A DNA stretch of 64,000 bases from Advenella kashmirensis W13003 (GTDB taxonomy: Bacteria; Pseudomonadota; Gammaproteobacteria; Burkholderiales; Burkholderiaceae_B). Numbering within the stretch: position 1 is the stretch's first letter; each line of letters starts with the position of its first letter. Below the pieces are notes generated by a model. It was not told where the DNA came from. It saw only the letters and a program-made list of their open reading frames with translations, and ran no database searches. Shown here in pieces: positions 1 to 9,556 of this stretch. Made by a program: the position numbers and the translations under genes. Location of the stretch: contig NZ_KI650982.1 in the NCBI RefSeq assembly GCF_000506985.1, positions 124,001 through 188,000 on the forward strand, read 5' to 3'.

Positions 1-195
1 CCGATAGAGCCACATGACCGCCAGGATAGAACCCAGCTGAATCACGATTTCATAAACCTTGAATTGCCCGGAGTCGAATCCGATCCAGTCGCCCAGAATC
101 AGCAAATGAGCCGTGCTGGAGATCGGCAAAAACTCGGTTACGCCCTCAACCACGCCCAGCACGATGGCTTTAAACAGATACCACACTTGATCCAT
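1..195 (-). CDS. uppP: Undecaprenyl-diphosphatase UppP, N-terminal part
   Basis: Integral membrane phosphatase that converts undecaprenyl diphosphate to the monophosphate, recycling the lipid carrier of cell-wall synthesis; loss or overexpression changes bacitracin sensitivity. Only the first 65 codons are in the window and the rest lies beyond base 1. The start ATG is at 193-195. The visible part holds the family's ExxxE motif (Glu17 and Glu21) followed by PISSTAH (24-30) in the first membrane-associated segment. It is co-directional with suhB, which ends 28 bases upstream. Identification is firm despite truncation by the window edge. Confidence 0.9.
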   Translation of the reverse strand, partial: MDQVWYLFKAIVLGVVEGVTEFLPISSTAHLLILGDWIGFDSGQFKVYEIVIQLGSILAVMWLYR

Positions 196-223
196 AACAG
201 CTGCTCCGAACGGGGCTTAAAGC

Positions 224-1018
224 TTACTGCTTCAGCGAAATTAGCATTTGGGTGAAGATTTTGGGACTGGCTGCCAGCACATTGCCGGTCTTCTGCCACG
301 TCTGTTCCCCTTCGAAGTCTGCAATGAGGCCACCCGCTTCCAGAACCAGCAGGCTGCCTGCCGCCAGGTCCCAGGGTTTCAGGTGCACGCCGCAATAGCC
401 ATCGAAACGTCCGGTGGCAACATAGGCCAGTTCCAGCACCGTCGCGCCCAGCCGACGAAAACCGGAGCATTCGTCTACCAGGCCGTAATACCGTTCTGCG
501 CCGGTGCGATTCGAACCGGAAACGGATGGAAAACGACCGGCGATCAGGGCGTCGGAAAAGCGCGTGCGGCTGCCGACGCGCACGCGCCGGTCATTCAGGA
601 AGGCGCCACCGCCCCGGGTGGCCGTGAACATTTCATTGCGCGCAGGGTCATAGACGACCGCCTGCGTGACCACGCCTTTGTGCAGCAGCGCGATGGAGAC
701 TGCATAATTGGGAAAGCCGTGGACGAAATTGGTGGTGCCGTCCAGCGGATCAATCACCCACTGGTACTCGGGCATTTCATTTTCCTTGTCCTTGGGACCG
801 GGAATATGGCCGGACTCTTCGCCCAGAAACGCATGGTCCGGATAAGCCTCGCGCAACACCTCGATGATCGCCTGTTCTGCATTGCGATCGATTTCGGTAA
901 CATAATCGTTTGGTCCCTTGCGTGCAACCTGGACTTTATCCAGATCGAGACTGCCACGATTGATAATGGAGCCGGCACGGCGGGCAGCGCGTACGGCAAT
1001 GGTGAGCATGGGGTGCAT
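224..1018 (-). CDS. suhB: Inositol monophosphatase family protein SuhB
   Basis: Mg2+-dependent phosphatase of the inositol monophosphatase superfamily, 264 aa, the usual length. In enterobacteria SuhB also joins the rRNA antitermination complex. The metal-binding motifs are intact: GEES at residues 66-69, DPLDGTTN at 90-97, and a WDLAAG motif in the C-terminal third. It is divergent from trmJ across about 110 bp, which therefore carries both promoters. No strong Shine-Dalgarno is visible before the ATG, and an internal Met at position 4 could also serve. Whether it works mainly as a phosphatase or as a transcription cofactor here cannot be read from the sequence. Confidence 0.92.
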   Translation of the reverse strand: MHPMLTIAVRAARRAGSIINRGSLDLDKVQVARKGPNDYVTEIDRNAEQAIIEVLREAYPDHAFLGEESGHIPGPKDKENEMPEYQWVIDPLDGTTNFVHGFPNYAVSIALLHKGVVTQAVVYDPARNEMFTATRGGGAFLNDRRVRVGSRTRFSDALIAGRFPSVSGSNRTGAERYYGLVDECSGFRRLGATVLELAYVATGRFDGYCGVHLKPWDLAAGSLLVLEAGGLIADFEGEQTWQKTGNVLAASPKIFTQMLISLKQ

Positions 1019-1129
1019 AACTATCCAGACTTCGGTTGAGTAGTAAAATACGCATTTTAATGGACATTAAAGCAGACTTCTGCAAATCCATTGGTTTGTG
1101 TCCATATTCATGCCGTTCGAAGGAATATT

Positions 1130-2008
1130 ATGTCACCGTTGCATACCCGGGTCCGTTTTATCATGGTGTCCCCCACCCACCCAGGCAATGTAGGCGCTGC
1201 CGCCAGGGCCATCAAAAACATGGGGTTTGGCGAGCTGGTACTGGTTCGCCCGCGGGATCCGGACATTCTGGGCAATGACGAAGCCCGAGCGCTGGCCAGT
1301 GGCGCAACCGATATCCTGGACAGCGCCCGCATCGCCCCCGATCTTGACGCGGCGCTGACAGGCAGTACCCTGGCCTTTGCCCTCACGGCCCGCAGCCGCG
1401 ACATGGGACCGCCGTCGCTGGATATCCGCCAGACAGCACAATTATCCCGCACGCATCTGCATAATCACGCCAATACCCGTATTGCAATTGTGCTCGGCAC
1501 AGAGCGGACCGGCCTGGAAAATGACGATATCAGCCGTTGCCATCGCATTTGCCATATCCCGGCCAACCCGACATACAGCTCGCTCAACGTTTCCCAGGCC
1601 CTGCTGCTGGCCGCCTGGGAATTGAACTATGCCTTGCAGGCCCCCGTGGCATCCCACCAGGCTGCACCAACAGCAGACAGCCCTGCGGTGTCACCTCCTG
1701 CTGCAGCGACAGTAGACAGCAGCCCCGCACACATGCATCCGGCCCTGGCCCGGCTCGCTTCACTGGCGACCGACCCGGCGGCGCCGGCTTTGCCTGACCG
1801 CGACTATGCGCCTGCGGAAAAAGTCGAGGCCTTTATCAATCATTGGGAGAGTGCGCTGATCGGGATTGATTTTCTGAACCCGAATCATCCGAAAAAACTG
1901 ATGCCGCGCATGCGCTATATGTTTACCCGCATTCATATGACACAGGAAGAAGTGGATATGATGCGCGGTGTGTGCACCAATATTCTGAAGACCGTCTATC
2001 GTCCTTAA
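1130..2008 (+). CDS. trmJ: tRNA (cytidine/uridine-32-2'-O)-methyltransferase TrmJ
   Basis: SPOUT-class methyltransferase that 2'-O-methylates position 32 of tRNA anticodon loops, using S-adenosylmethionine. 292 aa from the ATG at 1130, chosen over the longer upstream frame because AAGGA lies 8 bases before it and the family N-terminus (VSPTHPGNVGAAAR) follows. The knot motifs are present: the GTERTGL loop and IPANPTYSSLNVSQA. A low-complexity Ala/Pro/Ser insertion separates the catalytic domain from the C-terminal helical extension, which is common in beta-proteobacterial TrmJ. It is divergent from suhB. Confidence 0.92.
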   Translation: MSPLHTRVRFIMVSPTHPGNVGAAARAIKNMGFGELVLVRPRDPDILGNDEARALASGATDILDSARIAPDLDAALTGSTLAFALTARSRDMGPPSLDIRQTAQLSRTHLHNHANTRIAIVLGTERTGLENDDISRCHRICHIPANPTYSSLNVSQALLLAAWELNYALQAPVASHQAAPTADSPAVSPPAAATVDSSPAHMHPALARLASLATDPAAPALPDRDYAPAEKVEAFINHWESALIGIDFLNPNHPKKLMPRMRYMFTRIHMTQEEVDMMRGVCTNILKTVYRP

Positions 2009-2095
2009 CCCACAGGCATGGCAGACCCTTTTGGGTGGTGACATTCACCGGGGTACCATGCCAGGCGGCATACGAAGGTCAGTCTTCGCATTGAC

Positions 2096-2917
2096 TCACG
2101 GATGCTTCCCGGTGTCCACGGCAACCCGAACCGGCATGGGGCTTTGGAATCCCTCCTGCTCCAGTCGCATCTGAACCTGGCGATTCAGGTCATTCTGCAG
2201 ATTCGTGAAATCACCGGCGCTGGACCAGACACGCAAGGTCAGCGTAATGGTTCCGTCCTTGCGATCACTCACAAAGACAGAGGGTTCGGGCATCTTCAGC
2301 GCCACAGGCTGCTCGTCCAGCAGCTTGAGCAGAACCTCGATGGCCCGATTGACATCTTCCCCATACCGGATAAACGCCAGAATATCCATCCTGCGATTAT
2401 GATTGCGGCTCAAGTTGATGATATTGCCGTTCCATACGGTGCTGTTCGGGATCGTAACCTGCACGCCATCGGCTTGTACGATGCGTGTCAGAAACAGGCC
2501 TACTTCATCGACTGTTCCGGACACGCCACCGGCGACCGTTACGCTTTCCCCGGCACGCAAGGGCCGCAGCCCCAGCAACATAATCCCGGCAGCAATGTTC
2601 TGCAGGGTTCCCTGCAGCGCCAGACCAATGGCCAGGCCGGCTGCGCCTAGTACGGCAATCAGACTGGCTGTTTGCACACCGAATTGCGAGAGCACCGCGA
2701 TTACGGTGAAAATCCGGATACTCCAGACCACCACCGTGCGAAACATGGGGATAATGGTCGGATCAATCCGGTCTGAGCGTGCGCTCAGACGTTGCACCAC
2801 GTTGCCCAGCCACCTGGAAATCGTCCAGCCCAGGGCAAGAATAAGAACGGCGACAACCACATCAATGGCAAACCGCTGGAAAAAAGGCCAAAAGCTTTCA
2901 ATATGCTGAATATCCAT
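2096..2917 (-). CDS. Small-conductance mechanosensitive channel, MscS family
   Basis: Inner-membrane channel that opens under membrane tension and releases solutes on hypo-osmotic shock. 273 aa from the ATG at 2917, close to E. coli MscS length. The N-terminal membrane region is followed by the glycine/alanine-rich pore helix (GAAGLAIGLALQGTLQN and onward, about residues 90-115), then the beta domain (GESVTVAGGVSGTVDEVG) and the cytoplasmic vestibule. A longer frame begins at 2977, but the Met at 2917 starts the normal family N-terminus. It is convergent with trmJ. Its proximity to the ectoine uptake operon fits an osmotic-stress theme, though they are separate transcription units. Confidence 0.88.
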   Translation of the reverse strand: MDIQHIESFWPFFQRFAIDVVVAVLILALGWTISRWLGNVVQRLSARSDRIDPTIIPMFRTVVVWSIRIFTVIAVLSQFGVQTASLIAVLGAAGLAIGLALQGTLQNIAAGIMLLGLRPLRAGESVTVAGGVSGTVDEVGLFLTRIVQADGVQVTIPNSTVWNGNIINLSRNHNRRMDILAFIRYGEDVNRAIEVLLKLLDEQPVALKMPEPSVFVSDRKDGTITLTLRVWSSAGDFTNLQNDLNRQVQMRLEQEGFQSPMPVRVAVDTGKHP

Positions 2918-3141
2918 ACAAATCACTCTATTGAGGTTAATTGAAGGGGTGTGGCCGACGCAGACGTGTGCACCCAACTACACCGACAGCCCCATCCCGG
3001 CGATGGGCATTCGTTGTTTCAGGATTTTAACGTGTCATAATGACAGAATATACTTCAGGATTATCAAGCAGCGCCGATTTCAACTGAGCTCTTTCATGAA
3101 ACGGCCTGCATTTTGTCGAAGACTGTGACACAAGCCTATTC

Positions 3142-4635
3142 ATGAATACTCAGCAAAGCACCCCTTCTCCCTTTTATTCTCCTGAAAGAATCGGATTTTC
3201 CAGTTTCCACGAGCCTGCTCAGGCTTATGAAGCACTGCTGCACATCTACGAGCGCAACACACTGTTCATTCGCGAATCCTTTTACCGTTATATCAGCGAC
3301 GAAAACCGGTCAACCCGGCGCACGCGTGCCTGCTACCCGGCCATCCGCCTGCATGTACCTGATCACCAGGAAGTTGATTCGCGCCTGTCCTACGGCCATA
3401 CCACCGAACCAGGCCTGTATCAGACCACGATTACCCAGCCGCAGCAGTTCAAAAGCTACCTGCTGGAACAAATCGCGCTCATCATGAAAAACCACCAATT
3501 GCCGGTCGAGATCGGGGAGTCGGATGTTCCCATCCCCCTGCACTTTGCATTCACGGGCGGCCAGTATATCGAAGGGGTGTATGCAGACACGCTTGGATCG
3601 TCGCTGCGCAATTATTTCGACGTACCCGATCTGGCCGTGATGGATGACGCGATCGTCAACGGTACATTGCGCGAGGAGCCCGGCCAGCCGGGGCCGCTGG
3701 CACCGTTTACCGCACCCCGGATCGACTATTCGCTGCACCGGTTGCAGCATTACACCGCCACCGCCCCCGAGCATTTCCAGAATTTTGTCCTGTTTACCAA
3801 CTACCAGTTCTATGTCGACGAGTTCATCAGCCGCGCGACCCAACTCATAGACGATGATGCTTCAGGCTATACAGAACTGGTGGAGCCGGGCAATCATATT
3901 TCACGCAAGAATCAGCCCGACACCTCGCAGAAGCTGCAAAGACTGCCACAAATGCCGGCGTATCACCTCAAGCGGGCAGACGGCAACGGCATTACACTGG
4001 TCAATATCGGCGTGGGGCCTTCCAATGCCAAAACCATTACCGACCACATCGCCACCTTGCGGCCCTCAGCCTGGATTATGCTGGGCCATTGCGCCGGTCT
4101 GCGCAATACACAACGCCTGGGCGATTATGTGCTGGCTCATGGCTATGTGCGCGAAGATCACGTGCTGGATGCCGACCTGCCGCTGTGGGTACCGGTTCCG
4201 CCACTGGCTGAAATCCAGATCGCCCTGGAGCATGCCGTAGAGGAAATATCCGGTCTTTCCGATTGGGAACTTAAACGCATCATGCGTACCGGAACGGTCG
4301 CCACGATTGACAACCGTAACTGGGAATTGCGTGACCAGCACGAACCCGTCCAGCGTTTTTCCCAATCACGGGCGATCGCGCTGGACATGGAATCGGCCAC
4401 CATTGCCGCCAATGGCTTTCGCTTTCGCGTTCCCTATGGCACCCTGCTCTGTGTGTCAGACAAGCCACTACATGGCGAGCTGAAACTGCCGGGCATGGCT
4501 TCTGATTTTTACCGCAAGCAGGTGAGCCAGCATTTGCGCATTGGCATGCGTGCCCTGGAAAAACTGCGCGAAATGCCGCGCGAGCGCCTGCATTCGCGTA
4601 AACTGCGCAGCTTTATTGAAACCGCCTTTAAGTAG
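3142..4635 (+). CDS. amn: AMP nucleosidase
   Basis: Hydrolyses AMP to adenine and ribose 5-phosphate and regulates adenylate pools. 497 aa, the length of Amn. The N-terminal Amn-specific domain (about residues 15-180) is followed by a nucleoside phosphorylase-type catalytic fold, with VNIGVGPSNAKTITDHIA and, near the C-terminus, ALDMESATIAANGFRFRVPYG, whose MES(A)T segment contacts ribose in this superfamily. The gene stands alone; the 220-bp leader shows no structure that I recognise. It ends 8 bases before the downstream AEC gene, so the two may be cotranscribed. Confidence 0.93.
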   Translation: MNTQQSTPSPFYSPERIGFSSFHEPAQAYEALLHIYERNTLFIRESFYRYISDENRSTRRTRACYPAIRLHVPDHQEVDSRLSYGHTTEPGLYQTTITQPQQFKSYLLEQIALIMKNHQLPVEIGESDVPIPLHFAFTGGQYIEGVYADTLGSSLRNYFDVPDLAVMDDAIVNGTLREEPGQPGPLAPFTAPRIDYSLHRLQHYTATAPEHFQNFVLFTNYQFYVDEFISRATQLIDDDASGYTELVEPGNHISRKNQPDTSQKLQRLPQMPAYHLKRADGNGITLVNIGVGPSNAKTITDHIATLRPSAWIMLGHCAGLRNTQRLGDYVLAHGYVREDHVLDADLPLWVPVPPLAEIQIALEHAVEEISGLSDWELKRIMRTGTVATIDNRNWELRDQHEPVQRFSQSRAIALDMESATIAANGFRFRVPYGTLLCVSDKPLHGELKLPGMASDFYRKQVSQHLRIGMRALEKLREMPRERLHSRKLRSFIETAFK

Positions 4636-4643
4636 TTTGTATT

Positions 4644-5573
4644 TTGAATGCCGTTATTAATGCCGCCTTCCCGGTCTTTGCGCTGATCCTGGTTGGCTTC
4701 CTTGCCGCGCGTACGCACATTTTGTCGGAGCAGGCCAGCCAGCACCTGAACAGTTATGTCGTCTGGCTGGCTCTTCCGGCGCTGCTGTTTCATTCCATGG
4801 CCACGGTCAGTTGGGAATCACTTAACCAGATTCCGTTTATCCTGTCCTCCATCGGCGGCATGCTTGCGACATTTATTATATTCATGGTCTGGCAGCGACG
4901 TGCATTCAGCCTGTCTGACAATAGTGTTGCCAGTTTGTCTGCTTCCTACAGCAATACGGGCTATATGGGCCTGCCGCTGTGCATGCTGGCATATGGCGAG
5001 GCGGGTATCACACCCGTCATACTATCGATGATCCTGACGGCCTGCGTGCTGTTTGCACTGTCCATCGTTTGCCTGGAAATGGGCCTGCAAAAACACGGTA
5101 GTGTCTGGACGAGCGTGCGTCACTCGGGCATGGCTTTACTGAAGAACCCGCTGATCATCTCACCGCTGGCGGGCATGGCGCTCTCCGGCCTGGGTATCCC
5201 ATTGCCCGACCCGGTGGCTGAACTGGCACGGCTGCTGGGCAGTTCGGCCAGTCCGTGTGCGCTGGTAACGATTGGTCTGTTTCTTGCGCAAACCCGCAGC
5301 GCGCGGCCCCATCCGGCACTGGCCGCAGTCCTGTTCATGAAGATGCTGTTTCTGCCCGCCATCACCGCCGTACTTGCTTTTCTCGTATTCGACATGCCGC
5401 AGATCCAGCGTGAAGCAGCCGTGCTGCTCGCTGCCCTGCCCATCGGCACCGGGCCGTTCATGCTGGCATCCATGTACCGGCGCGATACTCAGCTTGTCTC
5501 GCAATCTATTTTTATTTCAACTGTGCTGTCGGTCGTAAGCGTCTCGGTGCTGCTGGCCTTGTTTCACAACTAA
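4644..5573 (+). CDS. AEC-family membrane transporter (auxin efflux carrier / malonate transporter type)
   Basis: Ten-helix secondary transporter of the auxin efflux carrier family; bacterial members export or import dicarboxylates or amino-acid-like solutes, and the substrate cannot be inferred here. 309 aa. The frame opens with TTG at 4644, right after amn, and reads as a normal AEC N-terminus (NAVINAAFPVFALILVGFLA); no ATG lies further upstream in frame. The mid-protein SASYSNTGYMGLPLC segment, with its conserved Asn and Gly, is typical. The close spacing to amn suggests one operon. A strong hairpin follows the stop. Confidence 0.83.
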   Translation: MNAVINAAFPVFALILVGFLAARTHILSEQASQHLNSYVVWLALPALLFHSMATVSWESLNQIPFILSSIGGMLATFIIFMVWQRRAFSLSDNSVASLSASYSNTGYMGLPLCMLAYGEAGITPVILSMILTACVLFALSIVCLEMGLQKHGSVWTSVRHSGMALLKNPLIISPLAGMALSGLGIPLPDPVAELARLLGSSASPCALVTIGLFLAQTRSARPHPALAAVLFMKMLFLPAITAVLAFLVFDMPQIQREAAVLLAALPIGTGPFMLASMYRRDTQLVSQSIFISTVLSVVSVSVLLALFHN

Positions 5574-5587
5574 GATCGGACGCCGCT

Positions 5588-5623
5588 ACCATCGTGACGG
5601 CCAGGCGTCATCACGATGGTTTG
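5588..5623. terminator. Hairpin between convergent genes
   Basis: A perfect 10-bp inverted repeat (5588-5597 with 5611-5620, 13-base loop) is followed by a short T run on the + strand. It lies between the AEC gene (+) and ehuA (-) and probably terminates the amn-AEC transcript. The rest of the 5574-5769 spacer shows no gene. Confidence 0.6.
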
Positions 5624-5769
5624 CCCTGATCAGAGCATCACCTCGATGAGTAGCCTGGTTACAGGAGATCATCTCGGCGACTTACCCTAATCGCAGCATA
5701 TACCTGACCGCAGCATGTACCCCAAAGGAAATCGGGCCGCCATGACTCCGTTTCCCGGAGCATGCCGCT

Positions 5770-6645
5770 TCAGTGCTGCTCGATAAAGCTTTTGAGAAAT
5801 TCTTGTGTACGTGGCTCTTGCGGGTTGGTCAGCACTTCGTCTGGCGTGCCCTGTTCCACAATTTTGCCTTTGTCAAAGAAACAGACCCGATCGGAAATCT
5901 GCTTGGCAAACTGCATTTCATGAGTCACCAGCAGCATCGTCAGATCGTGCTCTTCGGCGAGACGTTGAATGACATTGAGCACCTCGCCGACCAGCTCGGG
6001 ATCCAGCGACGAAGTCGGTTCATCGAACAACATGATATTGGGCCTCATGGCCAGGGCGCGTGCAATCGCGACACGCTGCTGCTGTCCGCCTGACAGCTGG
6101 CTCGGAAACTTATCGGCCTGATCCGACAGACCGACCAACTCCAGATAGGTGTCGGCACGTTCATTGGCCTCTTCCTTGGACAGTTTGAGCACCTGCACCG
6201 GCGCCTCGGTCACGTTGCGCCGCACCGTCATATGCGGAAACAAATTGAACTGCTGGAAGACCATACCCATTTCCTTGCGCATCTCGCGCAAGTGATCCTC
6301 TCCGGCAGCAACCAGTTCGCCATTTTTTTCCTCATGCCATAACGGCCTGCCGGTCACATAAATCACGCCTTCATTGATATTTTCAAGTGTCATCAGAATG
6401 CGCAGAACGGTCGATTTACCCGAGCCGGATGGCCCGATAATAGTGACCTTTTCGCCTTTGCGAACGTCAAAATCCAGCTCGTCCAGCACGGTCACATCAC
6501 CAAATTTCTTGACAACTTTTTCAAAACGAATAATCGGTTCGCCGGTGTCCAGACGCCCTGCAGCGCCATCGACTTCGACGATGTCTTCGCCCTGTGTCTG
6601 ATTCTGCACTGGCGTGCTCTGATTGTTCTCTATCGAATTATTCAT
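5770..6645 (-). CDS. ehuA: Ectoine/hydroxyectoine-type amino-acid ABC transporter ATPase EhuA
   Basis: ATP-binding subunit of a polar amino-acid-type importer, 291 aa. Walker A is GPSGSGKST (about 73-81), the signature is LSGGQQQRVAIARALA, and Walker B is IMLFDEPTSSLDPE, followed by the H-loop VTHEM. About 35 hydrophilic residues precede the ABC domain, longer than in most paralogues. It is the last gene of ehuB-ehuC-ehuD-ehuA and overlaps ehuD by 4 bases, indicating translational coupling. The Ehu assignment rests mainly on the binding protein and gene order; another compatible-solute or amino-acid substrate is possible. Confidence 0.8.
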   Translation of the reverse strand: MNNSIENNQSTPVQNQTQGEDIVEVDGAAGRLDTGEPIIRFEKVVKKFGDVTVLDELDFDVRKGEKVTIIGPSGSGKSTVLRILMTLENINEGVIYVTGRPLWHEEKNGELVAAGEDHLREMRKEMGMVFQQFNLFPHMTVRRNVTEAPVQVLKLSKEEANERADTYLELVGLSDQADKFPSQLSGGQQQRVAIARALAMRPNIMLFDEPTSSLDPELVGEVLNVIQRLAEEHDLTMLLVTHEMQFAKQISDRVCFFDKGKIVEQGTPDEVLTNPQEPRTQEFLKSFIEQH

Positions 6646-7334
6646 CGTAATGGTATTCCTCGTTTTGGCAGGTGGGTATCCAGATAGCGCACACCATAGG
6701 ATGCCGCAATGGTCAGAATCAGGTAGATTGCCCCCACCATGGATATCGGTATCAGGTAATTAAAAGTACGGTCACCAATGATTTTGGCCACGTTGAGCAT
6801 TTCAAGCACCGTCACAACCGACAGCACCGGTACATCTTTCATAATGGACACGAGGTAATTCCCCATGGCCGGAATGATGCGCGGGATCGCCTGCGGCAAA
6901 ATCACAAACCCGAACGTGCGCACGGGCGGCAGATCCAGCGCCCGGGAGGCTTCAGTCTGGCCGCGGGGAATCGATTCGATCCCGGCCCGGTACACTTCGG
7001 ACAGATACGCGCTGTACTGCACGCCCAGCGCCAATGCGCCGGTCAAAAATGCGGGCAGAACAATGCCATGCTCCGGCAACACGTAATATAAAAAGAAAAG
7101 CTGGACCAGCAGCGGTGTATCACGAATGAATTCAGTGATAAATTTTGCCGGCCAGGAGATGATGGCCAGACGCGCGCTTTTGAGGCCGGCCAAAATCAAT
7201 CCCAATACCATGGCGACAAAAAAGCCCACCACGGTTGCCTGCAGCGTCACCACCAGCCCCTTGAGCAGGATCGGAAAAATCGAGACCGCGAACGCCCAAT
7301 TGCTGCTTGTATCCCATTCAATACCAAATAGCAT
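6642..7334 (-). CDS. ehuD: ABC transporter permease EhuD
   Basis: Inner-membrane permease of the HisM/HisQ family, 230 aa, with five predicted helices. The EAA loop that contacts the ATPase is visible (EASRALDLPPVRTFGFVILPQAIPRIIP). It overlaps ehuA by 4 bases and follows ehuC by 2 bases. Such importers use a permease heterodimer, here EhuC-EhuD, to bring ectoine-like osmoprotectants in as solute or carbon and nitrogen source. Substrate assignment follows from the operon, not from this subunit. Confidence 0.8.
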   Translation of the reverse strand: MLFGIEWDTSSNWAFAVSIFPILLKGLVVTLQATVVGFFVAMVLGLILAGLKSARLAIISWPAKFITEFIRDTPLLVQLFFLYYVLPEHGIVLPAFLTGALALGVQYSAYLSEVYRAGIESIPRGQTEASRALDLPPVRTFGFVILPQAIPRIIPAMGNYLVSIMKDVPVLSVVTVLEMLNVAKIIGDRTFNYLIPISMVGAIYLILTIAASYGVRYLDTHLPKRGIPLR

Positions 7335-7336
7335 AA

Positions 7337-8008
7337 TCAGGCCCTCCCTGCACGCCAGCGCCCGACCGAGCGCTCAAGCAGTTTCATGATTCCTGTCAGA
7401 ATCAGCGCCATGCCAAAGTACATAAAGAGCAGGATGGTATACACCGTAGTGCTGTCCTGCGTATAGTTGCGAATCTGTTCGGCACGAAATGCCATATCGC
7501 CCAGGCTGATCAATGACACGAGGGCGGTGTCCTTCAGATTCTGCACGGCAAGATTACCAAAGCTGGGCATCATCTCGGGAATCGCCTGAGGCAGGCTGAT
7601 AAACCGCAGGGTTTGCCGTGGCGTGAAATCCAGCGCCTTGGCCGCTTCATATTGCGAGCGTGGTACGGCCTGAATGGCGCCACGCACCACTTCTGCCCCA
7701 TAGGCGCCAATATTGAAGCCAAGCGCCAGCGTGCCGGCAACCAGCGGCGCCATGCGAAAATCCAGACCCAGTGCCTGACCCAGCAGGGGCAAGGCAAAAA
7801 ACAGCCAGAACAGCTGTACCAGCAACGAAGTACCACGGAAAATCTCAATAAAACAGATAGAGAATCCGCGATAGAACCAGTTGCTTGAACGTTTACCGAT
7901 ACCGAAAACAAACGCTGTGATGGCGCCAAGTATGGTTGAATAGACTGTCAGTTGAACGGTTACCCACGCCCCTTGCAAAAGGGGCGTCAGATATATATTC
8001 CAATCCAT
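7337..8008 (-). CDS. ehuC: ABC transporter permease EhuC
   Basis: Second permease of the ectoine-type importer, 223 aa, same family as EhuD, with an EAA loop (EAAKALDFTPRQTLRFISLPQAIPEMMP). Its ATG is at 8006-8008. A 200-bp spacer with an inverted repeat separates it from ehuB upstream, whereas the downstream genes are packed tightly. This is common where the binding protein must be made in excess over the membrane subunits. Confidence 0.8.
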   Translation of the reverse strand: MDWNIYLTPLLQGAWVTVQLTVYSTILGAITAFVFGIGKRSSNWFYRGFSICFIEIFRGTSLLVQLFWLFFALPLLGQALGLDFRMAPLVAGTLALGFNIGAYGAEVVRGAIQAVPRSQYEAAKALDFTPRQTLRFISLPQAIPEMMPSFGNLAVQNLKDTALVSLISLGDMAFRAEQIRNYTQDSTTVYTILLFMYFGMALILTGIMKLLERSVGRWRAGRA

Positions 8009-8150
8009 CTGTCACCTTTTATTGTGTTGAAAATAGATGAAGAATGCAGCAGGCGCAACTGGGCCAGGACCCGCATTACGACGTGATACCCGTCACAAAC
8101 GGATGCAATGCATTTGACACCGCAAGAATCTGACGTCGCGGTGCCGGCAA

Positions 8151-8194
8151 CAGGAGCGTGCCATACCTTCTCGGCAAGATCGTTCACGCTCCTG
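8151..8194. repeat. Inverted repeat in the ehuB-ehuC spacer
   Basis: A perfect 10-bp inverted repeat (8151-8160 with 8185-8194, 24-base loop) lies between ehuB and ehuC. On the ehu transcript it would form a stem just after the ehuB stop. A plausible role is to stabilise ehuB mRNA or partly stop transcription so that EhuB exceeds the permeases. No U run follows it directly, so it is not a clear rho-independent terminator. Confidence 0.4.
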
Positions 8195-8209
8195 GCAATA
8201 ACGCCAGCC

Positions 8210-9073
8210 TTACTTCGCAGCGCAAAGCTGTTCAGTCGTCTGCTTAGTGGATTCCTCAAGATCATGATCGGTAAAGCCATAATCGGTCAGGATTTTTTTC
8301 CACTCCGGCGTCTTTTTGAACTTGGCCAGCTCGTCGTTCACGGCCTTGCGCAGGTCATCGGAATCCTGGGAGAAAGCAAAACCGCCCCAACTACGCGCAG
8401 GTTTGCCGTCAATAACGGGATCTTCAAATTTGGCAGCCGGCTCCACCTTGTCGCTCTTGCCTGCCAATTCACTGACCGTCAGGCTGGTCGCAGCGTAGGC
8501 GGCAGCACGCCCGGTGGACACCGTTGAAATGGCGTCGGCATTATTGGAAATCGTGACCATCCGTCCGTCATCAACACCCAGCTTTTGCATCATTTCAAGC
8601 TGGTCAGCGCCTGCCATGATGGCAATTTTTTTATCGGACTTGGCAAAGTCTTCATACTTATGCAGATTATCCGGATTGCCCTTGGCAACAAGCAGTCCTT
8701 CACCATAAGAACTATTGGGTTCGGAAAAAGCCACTTGCTGGCAGCGCTGCGGCAGGATAGCCATTTCGGCTGCCACCATATCAAACTGATTTGCTTTCAA
8801 GCCTGGAATGAGCGAACCAAAACCGGTGGTGACCCACTTGATTTCCTTGACACCCAGCTGTTCCATAATGTGCTTGGCTACGTCCGGGCCAGCACCTTTT
8901 GCCGCGCCGGTGGGGTCGACAAAACCGTAGGGAATTTCGTTGGCCACGGCGATCCGTACAACGCCCTTATCCTTGATTTCCTGCAACGAGGCGGCCGATG
9001 CCACTGTACCAAAAGCCGCAGCGGTTGCTACAGCGAGAGCCAGCAGGGTTTGAGTTTTGCGGATTCTATTCAT
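8210..9073 (-). CDS. ehuB: Ectoine/hydroxyectoine-binding periplasmic protein EhuB
   Basis: Periplasmic solute-binding protein of SBP family 3, 287 aa, first gene of the ehu operon. An N-terminal signal peptide (basic MNRIRKTQ, hydrophobic core, cleavage after AASA near residue 27) is followed by the mature start LQEIKDKGVVRIAVANEIPYGF. The EhuB-like N-lobe IAVANEIPYGFVDPTG and the mid-protein GFGSLIPGLKANQFDMVAAEM favour ectoine/hydroxyectoine over glutamine or arginine binding proteins. A strong ribosome site (AAGGGGAG) lies 8-9 bases before the ATG. No ectoine degradation genes are in the window, so use as osmoprotectant or nutrient is open. Confidence 0.8.
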   Translation of the reverse strand: MNRIRKTQTLLALAVATAAAFGTVASAASLQEIKDKGVVRIAVANEIPYGFVDPTGAAKGAGPDVAKHIMEQLGVKEIKWVTTGFGSLIPGLKANQFDMVAAEMAILPQRCQQVAFSEPNSSYGEGLLVAKGNPDNLHKYEDFAKSDKKIAIMAGADQLEMMQKLGVDDGRMVTISNNADAISTVSTGRAAAYAATSLTVSELAGKSDKVEPAAKFEDPVIDGKPARSWGGFAFSQDSDDLRKAVNDELAKFKKTPEWKKILTDYGFTDHDLEESTKQTTEQLCAAK

Positions 9074-9556
9074 AGTCTTTACTCCCCTTGAAGTTGGTTT
9101 ATCCTGAAGTTTTTATCTGCACTACTTAGATAAAAATCGCATTTGAAATTACCTTCATACGCAGCGAAAACGCTTCTCATACATGCTGAAAATTCATTGC
9201 ATGGAAAAACAGTTTAGCTGCGCGAGTGGTTGTCGCTTCATATATAGAAGTAACATACATAATTGGTTCTGCACAACCGGATGAACCTCATATCTTCATA
9301 TTTGTTACATTCGCCACGCGTCATTAATATGAAATATATGCACGGAATTTACTGGCAATATTTCATTTGAAATACCATTTTTCAATGGCAAAATTGACCC
9401 GATAAAATTTCACAATGCCGTGCTATCAGGCGCTCTCACGCCGCTTGTGCGGCAGCGAATGCACCAAGCCCTCCGGCCTATATTCGCTGCCATTTTATTA
9501 TTACTGATGCAGCGATCAGGACAGGCACGATTTTTGCGTACCCGGCTGCGTCGTGC
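9074..9556. other. Intergenic region upstream of ehuB
   Basis: About 480 bases of AT-rich DNA with no convincing gene on either strand. It must hold the ehuB promoter (on -) and the 3' end of the aldolase transcript. Open frames on + from about 9420 overlap the aldolase gene and look like its shadow. I see no clear operator or terminator. Confidence 0.5.

Noticed and set aside
248-1039. 263-codon frame on + across suhB
   Set aside because: Shadow of suhB in the opposite strand; no start signal and no family similarity.
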